Shown: in pieces, positions 15,936 through 23,054 of the stretch | Position numbering within the stretch: position 1 is the stretch's first letter | Layout of the letters: each line of letters starts with the position of its first letter | Assembly: GCA_016187335.1 (NCBI GenBank) | Contig: JACPJW010000002.1 | Coordinates: 1 to 64,000, forward strand | Direction: 5' to 3' | Length of the DNA: 64,000 bases | Source: Candidatus Aenigmatarchaeota archaeon | GTDB taxonomy: Archaea > Aenigmatarchaeota > Aenigmatarchaeia > GW2011-AR5 | Notes under the pieces: generated by a model | Databases searched by the model: none | What the model was told of the DNA's origin: nothing | The model's input: the letters and a program-made list of their open reading frames with translations, nothing else | Position numbers and translations under genes: made by a program

Positions 15936-16235
15936 ACGCACTTCTATTATGTCGGCCGGAAACCCCTCTTTTATGAGTATCTCCTTCACGCGCTTCCTGT
16001 GGTCGCCCTGCAGCTCTATTTCATCGTTCTTGTATGTCCCGCCGCACGCTAGCTTCGACTTTAATTTTTTCAGCAGCCCCCTGATGTTGATCTTGCTTGA
16101 ATCTATTCCCTTTACCACCGTCATGTTCTTTCCAAAGCTCTTTTGCACCACGAAAACGCTTATTTTCTGCGCTTCTTTCGCTATCGTTTCGCATATGCAA
16201 AGCTCCTTTGGCAGGCCGCATTTCGGGCAAATCAC
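15933..16235 (-). CDS. Translation initiation factor aIF1 (SUI1)
   Basis: Promotes start-codon selection on the small subunit. In its 100 residues, [20 protein letters not shown] and [20 protein letters not shown] are the SUI1 fold. The N-terminal [13 protein letters not shown] is the zinc knuckle seen in many archaeal forms. The start is GTG 16235, overlapping the L29 stop (GTGA), so translation is coupled. The TGA stop lies at the foot of a family 1 hairpin. Confidence 0.95.
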   Translation of the reverse strand: MICPKCGLPKELCICETIAKEAQKISVFVVQKSFGKNMTVVKGIDSSKINIRGLLKKLKSKLACGGTYKNDEIELQGDHRKRVKEILIKEGFPADIIEVR

Positions 16236-16465
16236 GATTCTTTCGCACCTCTTGGTTTTTGTTTCTTTCCTTCTAGCTGAACTTTCTGCAGGGTCTGCAT
16301 CCTGGCTATGGTTCTTCGCAGGCCTTTTATTCTGCCGGGATTTTTCACGGTTCCTATCTCGCTCGCTGCTTTCTCCTTGGACAGCTCAAGCTTCAGCTCG
16401 CGTTGCTTTTCAGAAAGCTCTTTTTCGTTCATTTCCCGGATTTTTTTCATTTTAAGTATTGCCAT
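16232..16465 (-). CDS. rpl29: Ribosomal protein L29 (uL29)
   Basis: A 77-residue helical protein at the polypeptide exit: [20 protein letters not shown] and [18 protein letters not shown]. The start is at 16465, behind GGTGCTGAGC. The upstream extension to 16507 is rejected because it crosses a hairpin repeat. The stop overlaps the GTG of aIF1. Confidence 0.93.
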   Translation of the reverse strand: MAILKMKKIREMNEKELSEKQRELKLELSKEKAASEIGTVKNPGRIKGLRRTIARMQTLQKVQLEGKKQKPRGAKES

Positions 16466-16479
16466 GCTCAGCACCACTC

Positions 16480-16508
16480 CAAACTTTTTAACAAAAAGTT
16501 TGATCAAA
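16480..16508 (+). repeat. Family 1 hairpin repeat, opposite orientation
   Basis: CCAAACTTTTTAACAAAAAG followed by TTTGATCAAAA on the plus strand: a 9-bp stem whose ATCAAAA tail points the other way from most copies. It lies between the S3 stop and the L29 start. Confidence 0.7.
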
Positions 16509-16516
16509 AATTTTTC

Positions 16517-17194
16517 TTATTGCCTCGCCGCCTCCGCAACCGGGCTTTCTGCTGCTGCAACTTCCGGTTTTTCTTTCGCTTTTTCCTCCGCAGCTTCCTT
16601 GCTCTCGATTATTTTCTTTGCCCTCTGCATTATGTCAGCGTGCCTTATCATTATCTTGACAGTCACGCCTATGTTGCCGAGCCTCGGGTTAGCGACGGCA
16701 AAGCCTTTTATGACGTCTTTCAGTGCCGGGTCGCCGGCTTTTTTCAGGTATCCTGCCGTGAAGCGCTCCTTTCTTGACCGCTGGCCTGACATCTTCCCGG
16801 AGAATACAATTTCGCAGCCGACAGCGCCCGCTTCCATTATCTTCTCCACGTAGAAATTCCCGAGGCGCTTGTAGTTGACGCCCGTTTCCAGCGCGTTCGC
16901 GATATTCTGCGCGACGATGTGGGGGTCGGCGTCGGGGTTGTCAATCTTCTGCACGTCTATCTGCGGGTTTTCAATGCTGAATTTCTGCCTCAGCTGCTCC
17001 GTCGTTTCCCTTATGCGCTCGCCGCCGGCGCCTATGACAAGACCTGGCGTCGTCGTGTATATGATTATTCTCGTGACTATCGGCGTGTGCTGGACCTCGA
17101 TCTTGCCGCACTTCGCCTGCTTGAACTGGCCCCTGATGAACTCTTCCAGCCCGACGTTCTCTTTTGCTTTCTGTATGAATATGCGCTCTTTCAT
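16517..17194 (-). CDS. rps3: Ribosomal protein S3 (uS3)
   Basis: A small-subunit mRNA-entry protein of 225 residues. It has the KH motif TTTPGLVIGAGGERIRETTE and the C-terminal domain NPRLGNIGVTVKIM, then an Ala/Glu/Lys-rich tail of about 35 residues. Start at 17194 after GAGTGATG; ATG 17203 is an alternative. It follows L22 as usual. Confidence 0.96.
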   Translation of the reverse strand: MKERIFIQKAKENVGLEEFIRGQFKQAKCGKIEVQHTPIVTRIIIYTTTPGLVIGAGGERIRETTEQLRQKFSIENPQIDVQKIDNPDADPHIVAQNIANALETGVNYKRLGNFYVEKIMEAGAVGCEIVFSGKMSGQRSRKERFTAGYLKKAGDPALKDVIKGFAVANPRLGNIGVTVKIMIRHADIMQRAKKIIESKEAAEEKAKEKPEVAAAESPVAEAARQ

Positions 17195-17203
17195 CAACAT
17201 CAC

Positions 17204-17863
17204 TCAATTCGTCCGCTTTTTTGCTTTCGCTTCGTCCGCCCTTCCTTCTATCTCCCTTTCCTTGTCCTTCATTTCCTTTATTTCCTCGTCAATGCCCTTT
17301 CTTTCGGCGGCGGCAAAATCCTTCTTTATTTTCTTCTCGGCTTCACTTTCCTCTGCCGATTTTTCTTCATGAGCAGCCGCAGCGGAGATTTCCTTCTCCT
17401 TTTCTTTCATTTTCTGGACTTCTTTTTTCACGGCTTCCGTAACGGCCTTCTTCATTTTTTCCTTTGTTTTTTCTTCATTCACCTTGCCCCTCTCTACCAG
17501 AAAAATTTCAAGGTGCGTGGCTTTCAGATGCGAGCCGAAGCCTGATTTCCGGCGGCGCCTTCTCATGGCCGTGCCCTGGTGAGCGGCTGCCTGAACAAAA
17601 AGCCTTTCGCTGTCCAGGCCGAGGTTCCCCGCGTTTTTTTCGCACGAATTCAGCAGCTCCAGGATGCCGTCAACAGTCTTGGAGTAATATTTTCCTTTCA
17701 GGCTTCTTCGCCCGCTTTTGATGTCGGTAAGGAGCCTTCTGGCCCTTGTAAGCGGCTTGTTCCTTATCGCAGCGCACAGCACGACAGCGGACTTCCTTGA
17801 TATCCTCATGTTCCTTCCATGCGCTTTCGCGTGCGGCTGCTTCGGCAAAAAAGTGTACGGCAT
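17204..17863 (-). CDS. rpl22: Ribosomal protein L22 (uL22) with long charged tail
   Basis: A large-subunit exit-tunnel protein. RISRKSAVVLCAAIRNKPLT and AMRRRRRKSGFGSHLKATHL mark the conserved 145 residues. The other 75 are a Lys/Glu/Ala coiled coil, so the 219-residue total is well above the usual archaeal length. The leader has CTTCCGCTTTGACAGGTGAT ahead of the ATG, a motif repeated before other genes. Confidence 0.95.
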   Translation of the reverse strand: MPYTFLPKQPHAKAHGRNMRISRKSAVVLCAAIRNKPLTRARRLLTDIKSGRRSLKGKYYSKTVDGILELLNSCEKNAGNLGLDSERLFVQAAAHQGTAMRRRRRKSGFGSHLKATHLEIFLVERGKVNEEKTKEKMKKAVTEAVKKEVQKMKEKEKEISAAAAHEEKSAEESEAEKKIKKDFAAAERKGIDEEIKEMKDKEREIEGRADEAKAKKRTN

Positions 17864-17956
17864 GTTCTACATCACCTGTCAAAGCGGAAGTGAAATGTCC
17901 GGCTGCCATAACCTGCACCAGAGTTCTTTTCCGATTCCGACATTCCATTCCACCTT

Positions 17957-18010
17957 TTTGATTAAACTTTTTTTTAAAAATTTTTTGATTAAACTTTTCT
18001 GAAAAGTTTA
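17957..18010 (-). repeat. Two adjacent family 1 hairpins, one decayed
   Basis: The right copy, 17990-18010, reads TAAACTTTTCAGAAAAGTTT on the minus strand and begins with the S19 stop codon TAA. A left copy at about 17957-17986 keeps TTGATTAAACTTTTTT but has lost most of its second arm. Confidence 0.7.
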
Positions 18011-18397
18011 TTTCAGCGGCACGAACTTGCTTGAGCGCGTCGCCCCGAGACCGGGCGCGCTGTGCTGCACGCGCTTTCTCGTCAGCGCGAATTCTCCCAG
18101 GTAATGGCCGACCATTTGCTCTGTAATGCTGACAGTAACGAACTCGTTGCCCTTGTGGACGCCGAGCTTCGCCCCCACCATTTCCGGAAGTATCACCATG
18201 TCGCGCGCGTGCGTCCTTATCAGCTTGTCCTTCCCGCGGAAGCGCCGGATTTTTTCCAGCAGCATCTTCTGCTTCCTGCTGAGCCCGCGCTTTAGTGAGC
18301 GCCTGTGGCGCGCCGGCAGCAGTTTGGCGAATTCTTCGAGCGGCATGTTCTCCAGCTGCTCCAGTTCCAGTCCGTGGTACGTGAATTTTTTGGCCAT
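18008..18397 (-). CDS. rps19: Ribosomal protein S19 (uS19)
   Basis: A small-subunit head protein of 129 residues: [20 protein letters not shown], then [20 protein letters not shown] and [20 protein letters not shown]. The start (18397) and ribosome-binding site lie in a 22-bp direct repeat whose other copy is 279 bp upstream and leads into a nine-codon S19-like stub. The gene therefore seems to have been hit by an insertion and rebuilt. The stop TAA is the foot of a family 1 hairpin. Confidence 0.95.
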   Translation of the reverse strand: MAKKFTYHGLELEQLENMPLEEFAKLLPARHRRSLKRGLSRKQKMLLEKIRRFRGKDKLIRTHARDMVILPEMVGAKLGVHKGNEFVTVSITEQMVGHYLGEFALTRKRVQHSAPGLGATRSSKFVPLK

Positions 18398-18407
18398 GTT
18401 AAGCACC
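18386..18407 (-). repeat. 22-bp direct repeat, S19-proximal copy
   Basis: On the minus strand GGTGCTTAACATGGCCAAAA plus two more A. It holds the stop codon of the 83-residue orphan, the GGTG ribosome-binding site and the S19 start MAKK. It is identical to 18665-18686. Confidence 0.9.
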
Positions 18408-18650
18408 CAGATCTTTTTCATAAGTCTCCAAGTCTTTTTCAGCAGTTTCAAGCACGCCAGGTAATGAGTCTCCTCTTGTTAGGACGTAAACTCTACCTTC
18501 TTTGACATAAAACAATGCCGGTATCCCATCTCTGCTTGCGATAAATGATGACAATCCAGACTCGTCCTGATGGGCCCTTGCAAGCGCATAAAATTCCTCC
18601 GTTGAAAATCTTGTAAGGAATGCTCCAAATCTTCTTCTTAGTTCTATCAT
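18399..18650 (-). CDS. Orphan protein inserted at the S19 start (83 aa)
   Basis: A soluble 83-residue protein ([40 protein letters not shown]; then acidic helices). The segment resembles a thioredoxin-like pattern of strand-helix order, but no CxxC is present, so I assign no family. Its ATG overlaps the TGA of a nine-codon stub of S19 (MAKKKRKAR) in the upstream repeat copy. Its own last codons GGT GCT TAA are in the downstream copy. The gene is thus bounded exactly by 22-bp repeats. Confidence 0.75.
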   Translation of the reverse strand: MIELRRRFGAFLTRFSTEEFYALARAHQDESGLSSFIASRDGIPALFYVKEGRVYVLTRGDSLPGVLETAEKDLETYEKDLGA

Positions 18651-18664
18651 CGTGCCTTCCTCTT

Positions 18665-18686
18665 TTTTTTGGCCATGTTAAGCACC
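18665..18686 (-). repeat. 22-bp direct repeat, distal copy with S19 stub
   Basis: Identical to 18386-18407. It contains the stop codon of the 97-residue orphan and an ATG at 18676 that opens MAKKKRKAR then TGA, which looks like the severed first codons of S19. Confidence 0.9.
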
Positions 18687-18971
18687 AATTTTTTGTTTAG
18701 ATTTACTGTTCCTGAAACACCCTATTGCATAATTTATTTCATCTTCGCTTGGAATACGCGGATTATAGCCCAGTTTGTCTGTAGCTTCTGCGTCCATAAC
18801 GACTTGGCCGTCTTCCAGTCGGAAGTTTACCCTCATAACCGCAATTTCTTCTCCTTTTTTGATTTCGTATGCAGTGCAAATGCCCAGTTCAGGTATATGT
18901 CCTACTATATCCAAAAATTCCTGTTCTGCCATACCAGTCTGATACCCTTTCAATGGATAAGACATTCCCAT
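18678..18971 (-). CDS. Orphan protein between L2 and S19 (97 aa)
   Basis: The ATG at 18971 overlaps the L2 stop (TGATG). ATG 18965 is in frame two codons later. The protein (GICTAYEIKKGEEIAVMRVN; DEINYAIGCFRNSKSKQK) looks soluble and globular. No family recognised. It is a second foreign-looking gene at the L2-S19 junction and shares its last codons (Gly-Ala-stop) with the 83-residue orphan because both end inside copies of the same repeat. Confidence 0.7.
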   Translation of the reverse strand: MGMSYPLKGYQTGMAEQEFLDIVGHIPELGICTAYEIKKGEEIAVMRVNFRLEDGQVVMDAEATDKLGYNPRIPSEDEINYAIGCFRNSKSKQKIGA

Positions 18972-19675
18972 CAAGCCTTCCTCTTCTTCTTGCCCATGCG
19001 CCTTGGGGAAATTGAGCCTACTTTCTTTCCCGGCGGCATGTGCCTTGAAACGCTCTTGACTTTTCCCGGCCTCGTCTGGCCGCCGAACGGATGGTTGACG
19101 GCATTCTTTGCCACTCCCCTTGTCCTCGGCCATAATCTGTTCAGCGTCCGCATTGCGTAAAACTTCGTTCCGGCTTTCATGAACGGCTTCTCAATCCGCC
19201 CGGACGAAGCGGCGCTTCCCATGGTTGCCCTGCAGTCTGCAGAAAGCGTCTTCTTTTCCTTTGACGGAAGCAGAATAATGGCTTTATTCTCTTCCCTGGA
19301 AATCATCATCGCGAATGTGCCTGAAGACCTGCATATTCTTCCGCCGTCTCCGGGGATCAGCTCAATATTGTAAACCTTGCTTCCTTCCGGTATTTTCTTG
19401 AGGGGCAGTATGTTCCCTTCCCTTGCCTCTTCAAAGCTGACGGGCTGCCCGACAAACATTCCCTCGTGCGCTATCTGCAGAAACTTCTGGCCGCTGAAAT
19501 CTATGACAGCCACGGGCGTCGTCTTTCCCGGCGCGTCAATGATATCTTTAACAACGCCGAACCGCGCTTCTTTCGGCAAATATTGGTAACTGACCTTGCC
19601 GATAAAGCGGTGGCCGGGCGACCTGTACCTCGGGCTGCCTTTGCCGCGCCTCTGCTGAATCAGATTTTTGCCCAT
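18971..19675 (-). CDS. rpl2: Ribosomal protein L2 (uL2)
   Basis: A peptidyl-transferase-centre protein of 234 residues. RRGKGSPRYRSPGHRFIGKV, ELIPGDGGRICRSSGTFAMM and GVAKNAVNHPFGG are conserved, including the catalytic-site histidine segment. Ends in a basic GKKKRKA. Start ATG 19675. Normal archaeal length. Confidence 0.97.
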   Translation of the reverse strand: MGKNLIQQRRGKGSPRYRSPGHRFIGKVSYQYLPKEARFGVVKDIIDAPGKTTPVAVIDFSGQKFLQIAHEGMFVGQPVSFEEAREGNILPLKKIPEGSKVYNIELIPGDGGRICRSSGTFAMMISREENKAIILLPSKEKKTLSADCRATMGSAASSGRIEKPFMKAGTKFYAMRTLNRLWPRTRGVAKNAVNHPFGGQTRPGKVKSVSRHMPPGKKVGSISPRRMGKKKRKA

Positions 19676-19677
19676 GA

Positions 19678-19896
19678 TTATTCACTTTCCTTTAATTCAA
19701 AATAAATTTCTCTCCCTCTGGACAGAACAACGTACTCATCAACCATCTGTGCGTGTGAGTTGTTACAGCCTCTATATTGGACCATCAGATCATTTCCATG
19801 CAGTTGAAGTATCAGTCCCGATACCATTCTCTGAATATCTCTGAACATTTCCGTTTCCTCTGCAGGAACTATCCAGCATCTTTCTACCAAGCTCAT
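19678..19896 (-). CDS. Orphan protein between L23 and L2 (72 aa)
   Basis: ATG 19896 lies ten bases after the L23 stop; the frame ends two bases before L2. The 72 residues (VERCWIVPAEETEMFRDIQR; DEYVVLSRGREIYFELKES) suggest a small alpha/beta or LSm-like fold, but I recognise no family. It interrupts the conserved L23-L2 order. An eight-base match on both sides is probably chance. Confidence 0.65.
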   Translation of the reverse strand: MSLVERCWIVPAEETEMFRDIQRMVSGLILQLHGNDLMVQYRGCNNSHAQMVDEYVVLSRGREIYFELKESE

Positions 19897-19905
19897 TTTC
19901 CCGCC

Positions 19906-20349
19906 TCAGATTATTCCCAGCCTTATCGCTATCTCGCCGGCTTCCCCTTCCTTCGCGAATTTCACGAAAGCCTTTTTTCTTCCTTCCTGGTCTATCGTCG
20001 TCGTCACGCCGTTCACCTTCGTATTGAAAACATCCTCGGCCGCTTTTTTTATCTCGTTTTTTGCCGAACCCCTGTCAACTATGAACACCAGCTTGTTCTG
20101 CGTTTCAATGAGCTGGACGGCCTTCTCGGTCATGAGGACGAACTTCAGTGTGTCAAGGGAATCCTTCGCTGAAACATCTTTCACGGCCGGAACTTCTTTC
20201 GAACCCTCTGCTTTTTCCGTTTTGTTTCCTGCCCCGCCTTTCAAGAACGGGACGTACTTTCTGATTCTGCTTTCTTTCTTGGCCATGCCTGCCTTTTCCG
20301 TTTTGCTCTCTGCGCCAGCCTTTGATTCTGCTTTTGTTTTTTCTGCCAC
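19906..20349 (-). CDS. rpl23: Ribosomal protein L23 (uL23) with N-terminal extension
   Basis: The conserved domain (DTLKFVLMTEKAVQLIETQN; TKVNGVTTTIDQEGRKKAFV) is at residues about 67-147. It is preceded by a Lys/Glu/Ala-rich extension of about 65 residues. The start is GTG 20349 with GGTGA nine bases upstream inside the L4 stop region, which supports the long form. A shorter start at residue 22 (MAKKES) is possible. Confidence 0.93.
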   Translation of the reverse strand: MAEKTKAESKAGAESKTEKAGMAKKESRIRKYVPFLKGGAGNKTEKAEGSKEVPAVKDVSAKDSLDTLKFVLMTEKAVQLIETQNKLVFIVDRGSAKNEIKKAAEDVFNTKVNGVTTTIDQEGRKKAFVKFAKEGEAGEIAIRLGII

Positions 20350-20355
20350 GATTGT

Positions 20356-21168
20356 TCACCGTTCTTTTCCTTTTGATAAAACTTTTTTTGAAAAGTTGTC
20401 GAGTGCCGATTTTGTCATCACGACAAGGCGCCCTGCGTTTGCGCCCGGAGCGAGGTGCTCGGCATTTAATTCGTCAGCACTGACGGCGTCGACGCCCGGT
20501 ATGTTTGCAGCGGCTTTGAGCAGCGCGCATTTTTTCGCGGCAATGAGCAGCGGGCCTTTCTTCCTTTTGTATTTCCTGCCCCGCATCTTCCCCCGTCCTG
20601 CCCTCACCTTTTTCTCGGCGCAGCGCTCCAGTTCTTTTTCCAGGCCGAGCGAAGCCAGGATTTTTCTCGCTTCCTTTGCCTTGCTTACGTTCTCGAAGTC
20701 ATCGACAATAACCAAAGGGACATCGCCGGCATATTCGTGTCCTCTTGCCGCGACAAGATCTTTCATCGCTGCTGCCGACAGCGCGGAATGCAGCGCAAGC
20801 AGCTTTTCTTTCTTATTCACATCCTGGGCCCAGTTCTTCTCCGCTTTTGGCGGGTGAGCCCTTCTTCCCTTGACCGCCTGCGGAGAGAAGCGCCCGCGGA
20901 ACGCCATGTACCCCGCGCCCTTTCCGTGTATGCGCGGCAATCTTGACATCTCCTTGTTCATCATCGCGAACCTGTATTTCCTGCGGCCGTGGTAGTGCGC
21001 GCTTGTTCTTTTTCCCGCCAGCGGGTCGGTGCCGTACCTTTGCCTTTTTTTCGACTGCAATGACAGCACGACGCGCTTTATGACGTCCGGGCGGTATGCA
21101 GTTGCGAATACCTGCGGCAACTCTATTTCACCGACAGCTTTTCCGGACAAATCGTATAGTTTAGGCAT
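20356..21168 (-). CDS. rpl4: Ribosomal protein L4 (uL4)
   Basis: A 270-residue large-subunit protein. RVVLSLQSKKRQRYGTDPLA, then the extended tunnel loop RIHGKGAGYMAFRGRFSPQA, and VPLVIVDDFENVSKAKEARK. Start ATG 21168 after GTGATAATC. Its last 15 residues (DNFSKKVLSKGKER) are encoded by a family 1 hairpin repeat, so a repeat has been accommodated in the coding sequence. The stop overlaps the L23 ribosome-binding site. Confidence 0.96.
   Translation of the reverse strand: MPKLYDLSGKAVGEIELPQVFATAYRPDVIKRVVLSLQSKKRQRYGTDPLAGKRTSAHYHGRRKYRFAMMNKEMSRLPRIHGKGAGYMAFRGRFSPQAVKGRRAHPPKAEKNWAQDVNKKEKLLALHSALSAAAMKDLVAARGHEYAGDVPLVIVDDFENVSKAKEARKILASLGLEKELERCAEKKVRAGRGKMRGRKYKRKKGPLLIAAKKCALLKAAANIPGVDAVSADELNAEHLAPGANAGRLVVMTKSALDNFSKKVLSKGKER
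20371..20400 (-). repeat. Family 1 repeat inside the L4 coding sequence
   Basis: The minus strand reads AACTTTTCAAAAAAAGTTTT followed by ATCAAAAGG, in frame as NFSKKVLSKGK. One stem pair has drifted. A similar peptide is encoded by the copy at 25238-25265. Confidence 0.7.
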
Positions 21169-21394
21169 GATTATCACTTCTCGGTCCAAAAGCGTACAAA
21201 CCTATCACGATGTCTTCATCATGAAGTGGCATGTATACTTTCAGGGAACGTCTGCCGCCTTCGCAAGTATCCTTCACTTCAAAAGGTTCCGGATGTTTCT
21301 GTTTCCACGCATTATCCATATAAGCTCTTATTTCCCGAATTACCGCGCCGGCATTCTGCTCATCCAAAGGTATCGTGATTGTTATTTGACCCAT
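21161..21394 (-). CDS. Orphan protein between L3 and L4 (77 aa)
   Basis: ATG 21394 starts 20 bases after the L3 stop, and the frame ends eight bases inside L4. The product (GQITITIPLDEQNAGAVIRE; RRSLKVYMPLHDEDIVIGLY) has an alternating strand-helix-strand pattern of a small soluble protein. No family recognised. Another break in an order that is normally fixed. Confidence 0.7.
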   Translation of the reverse strand: MGQITITIPLDEQNAGAVIREIRAYMDNAWKQKHPEPFEVKDTCEGGRRSLKVYMPLHDEDIVIGLYAFGPRSDNHA

Positions 21395-21413
21395 TTTCTC
21401 GCCCTCGTTATTC

Positions 21414-22376
21414 TTACTTCCCCTGCTTGCTTTCTGTTGATATGTATTTTATTTCTGCCGGGATGAACCGCTGCTCGCGCACTGCCTTGCGCAGCCTGAC
21501 AAGCCTTTTGCGCGATCCCGGGACAGAGCCCTCTATTAATATAAACGTCCCGGGGACAACGCCGTAGCCTAAAAGCCCTCCCGTTGCGTTTGCCTTGCCG
21601 GCGTCGCCGTCTATCATCAGAACCCTTTTGTTCAGCTCCGTTCTTGTGAAAAGCCCGTACTGGCCTGCGGCGGGCACTCTCCAGTCAACATGCCTCGGGA
21701 CTGTCGAGCCGATGCTTCCAACGTGGCGGTGCATCTGCTTGTCCTTTCTTGTCTGTATCCTTATGCCAAATCGCTTCACAGGCCCCATGTAGCCGTGGCC
21801 TTTTGTCACGGCTGAGACGTCCACGAATTCCCCGCTTTTCATGACATCGGCAGCGCTGAGCTCTTTGCCCAAAAGCGATTCGCAGTATTCCTTTTTCTTC
21901 GAAAAATCGCCGCCGACAGCTATCTCAAATATCTCCGGCTTTTTTTTCCGCATGCCGGATTTTCCCGGCTGCGTTGCAACAAGCAGGCGGACGTCATCGC
22001 CTTCTTTCAATTCATCTGAAGACGACTGCCTTGATTTCTTTTCTATATTCAGCTCTTTCGGTATCTTGTCGGTGATTTTCTGCGAAGCGGTTATCAGGCC
22101 GGAAGAAGATTTTTTATAAAGCCTGTAACCGAGAACAAAAAGAGAAGGAGCGTCGAGGATGGTTGCGGGAACGCTGATGGTCTTTCCGTATGTGGGTGAG
22201 CGGTTATTATTGTCAATGAGCTGGACGTGCGTCATTCCAGCCTTGTAGCCGGCGAAGCCCAGCGGCTTTACATCCTTCGCATGCGGCCAGTGGGAAATCC
22301 TTGTGTAGATTCTCCTGGCTCTTTTCCTGGGCCAGTACTGCAGCGACCCCCTTCTCGGCCTTCTTCTCGTCGGCAT
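21414..22376 (-). CDS. rpl3: Ribosomal protein L3 (uL3)
   Basis: The first gene of the operon, 320 residues. RRPRRGSLQYWPRKRARRIY, GFAGYKAGMTHVQLIDN and the central GPVKRFGIRIQTRKDKQMHR are archaeal/eukaryotic L3. The start ATG 22376 follows GTGAATC. A TATA box at 22523-22532 gives a leader of roughly 120 bases. Confidence 0.97.
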   Translation of the reverse strand: MPTRRRPRRGSLQYWPRKRARRIYTRISHWPHAKDVKPLGFAGYKAGMTHVQLIDNNNRSPTYGKTISVPATILDAPSLFVLGYRLYKKSSSGLITASQKITDKIPKELNIEKKSRQSSSDELKEGDDVRLLVATQPGKSGMRKKKPEIFEIAVGGDFSKKKEYCESLLGKELSAADVMKSGEFVDVSAVTKGHGYMGPVKRFGIRIQTRKDKQMHRHVGSIGSTVPRHVDWRVPAAGQYGLFTRTELNKRVLMIDGDAGKANATGGLLGYGVVPGTFILIEGSVPGSRKRLVRLRKAVREQRFIPAEIKYISTESKQGK

Positions 22377-22522
22377 GATTCACCACTTTTGCGCTTGATA
22401 GTCTCTCCGCTAATTTCCGAAATGCAAAGTTAACCCGCAAGGATTTCTGACCCCTGCAAGAACCGCTCGGAGAATTCTGATTCCCCGCGAATCGTAAGAG
22501 CAAGAATTAGTTAAAGAAAAAA

Positions 22523-22532
22523 GTATTTAAAG
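22523..22532 (-). promoter_or_regulatory. TATA box of the ribosomal operon
   Basis: The minus strand reads CTTTAAATAC, a good archaeal TATA box. Initiation would be about 25 bases downstream, near 22498, leaving a leader of about 120 bases before L3. The leader contains repeated TTGC-GGG segments (near 22437-22460) and could bind a ribosomal protein; that is inference. Confidence 0.6.
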
Positions 22533-22569
22533 TGGAGAAACTCGGAAGCCAATTCAGATTCGAATGTGC

Positions 22570-22678
22570 GGAAACGGCGGCAATGCAGGCGTCATGCCCC
22601 TCATTAGCATAAGGCTTGGCGTGGGCAGAACGCAATCGTATGAAACTGGAGCAAAGTGAAGCAGCTCGGGCAGTTTCC
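22570..22678 (-). other. Unassigned 109-bp segment closed by GGAAAC/GTTTCC
   Basis: The segment upstream of the operon promoter has no frame. Its ends can pair (GGAAAC with GTTTCC) and its interior is GC-rich. A small structured RNA is possible, but I cannot identify a class. Confidence 0.25.
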
Positions 22679-22704
22679 AATGAATATCATTTCACAGCCT
22701 CGTT

Positions 22705-23037
22705 TTAGTGCAGTATGCCATCAAAACTTCCGAACTGTGCGGTGTAAGCAATGAAATCTGGGATAAGTCTCTTGACATCGTCTTCTCGTCCTTCTGCTAC
22801 AAGCCAGTATCCATTTTTACCGTCTGGGCGCATGCCGGATTTCACGCAAAATAAAGACGGGTTTGCTTTGGTGTATCTGTTGGCAGCTATTTCCAGATCC
22901 ACACTATCTCCTTTCCATGAAAAAGGAACTCCGGTAGAAAAACCTTTTCTGTTTTGGGAAATCCGTCTGGGGTCATAAGTCAAACGTATTATTGGAGAAT
23001 AAGAAGTTCCCACATCTTCTTTGTCTATAAGAACCAT
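22705..23037 (-). CDS. Orphan protein (110 aa)
   Basis: A soluble 110-residue protein (IRLTYDPRRISQNRKGFSTG; RPDGKNGYWLVAEGREDDVK; FIAYTAQFGSFDGIL). It begins 17 bases after the stop of the PKD-repeat protein on the same strand. No family recognised; style and size match the orphans inside the ribosomal operon. Confidence 0.65.
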   Translation of the reverse strand: MVLIDKEDVGTSYSPIIRLTYDPRRISQNRKGFSTGVPFSWKGDSVDLEIAANRYTKANPSLFCVKSGMRPDGKNGYWLVAEGREDDVKRLIPDFIAYTAQFGSFDGILH

Positions 23038-23054
23038 TTGGATCCGTTCCTTTA

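Noticed and set aside
19678-19920. GAATAATC on both sides of the 72-residue orphan as a target duplication
   Set aside because: The empty site would leave L23 without a stop codon, so the match is probably chance.
20024-20857. 277-codon plus-strand frame opposite L23 and L4
   Set aside because: Antisense shadow caused by codon bias of certain genes.
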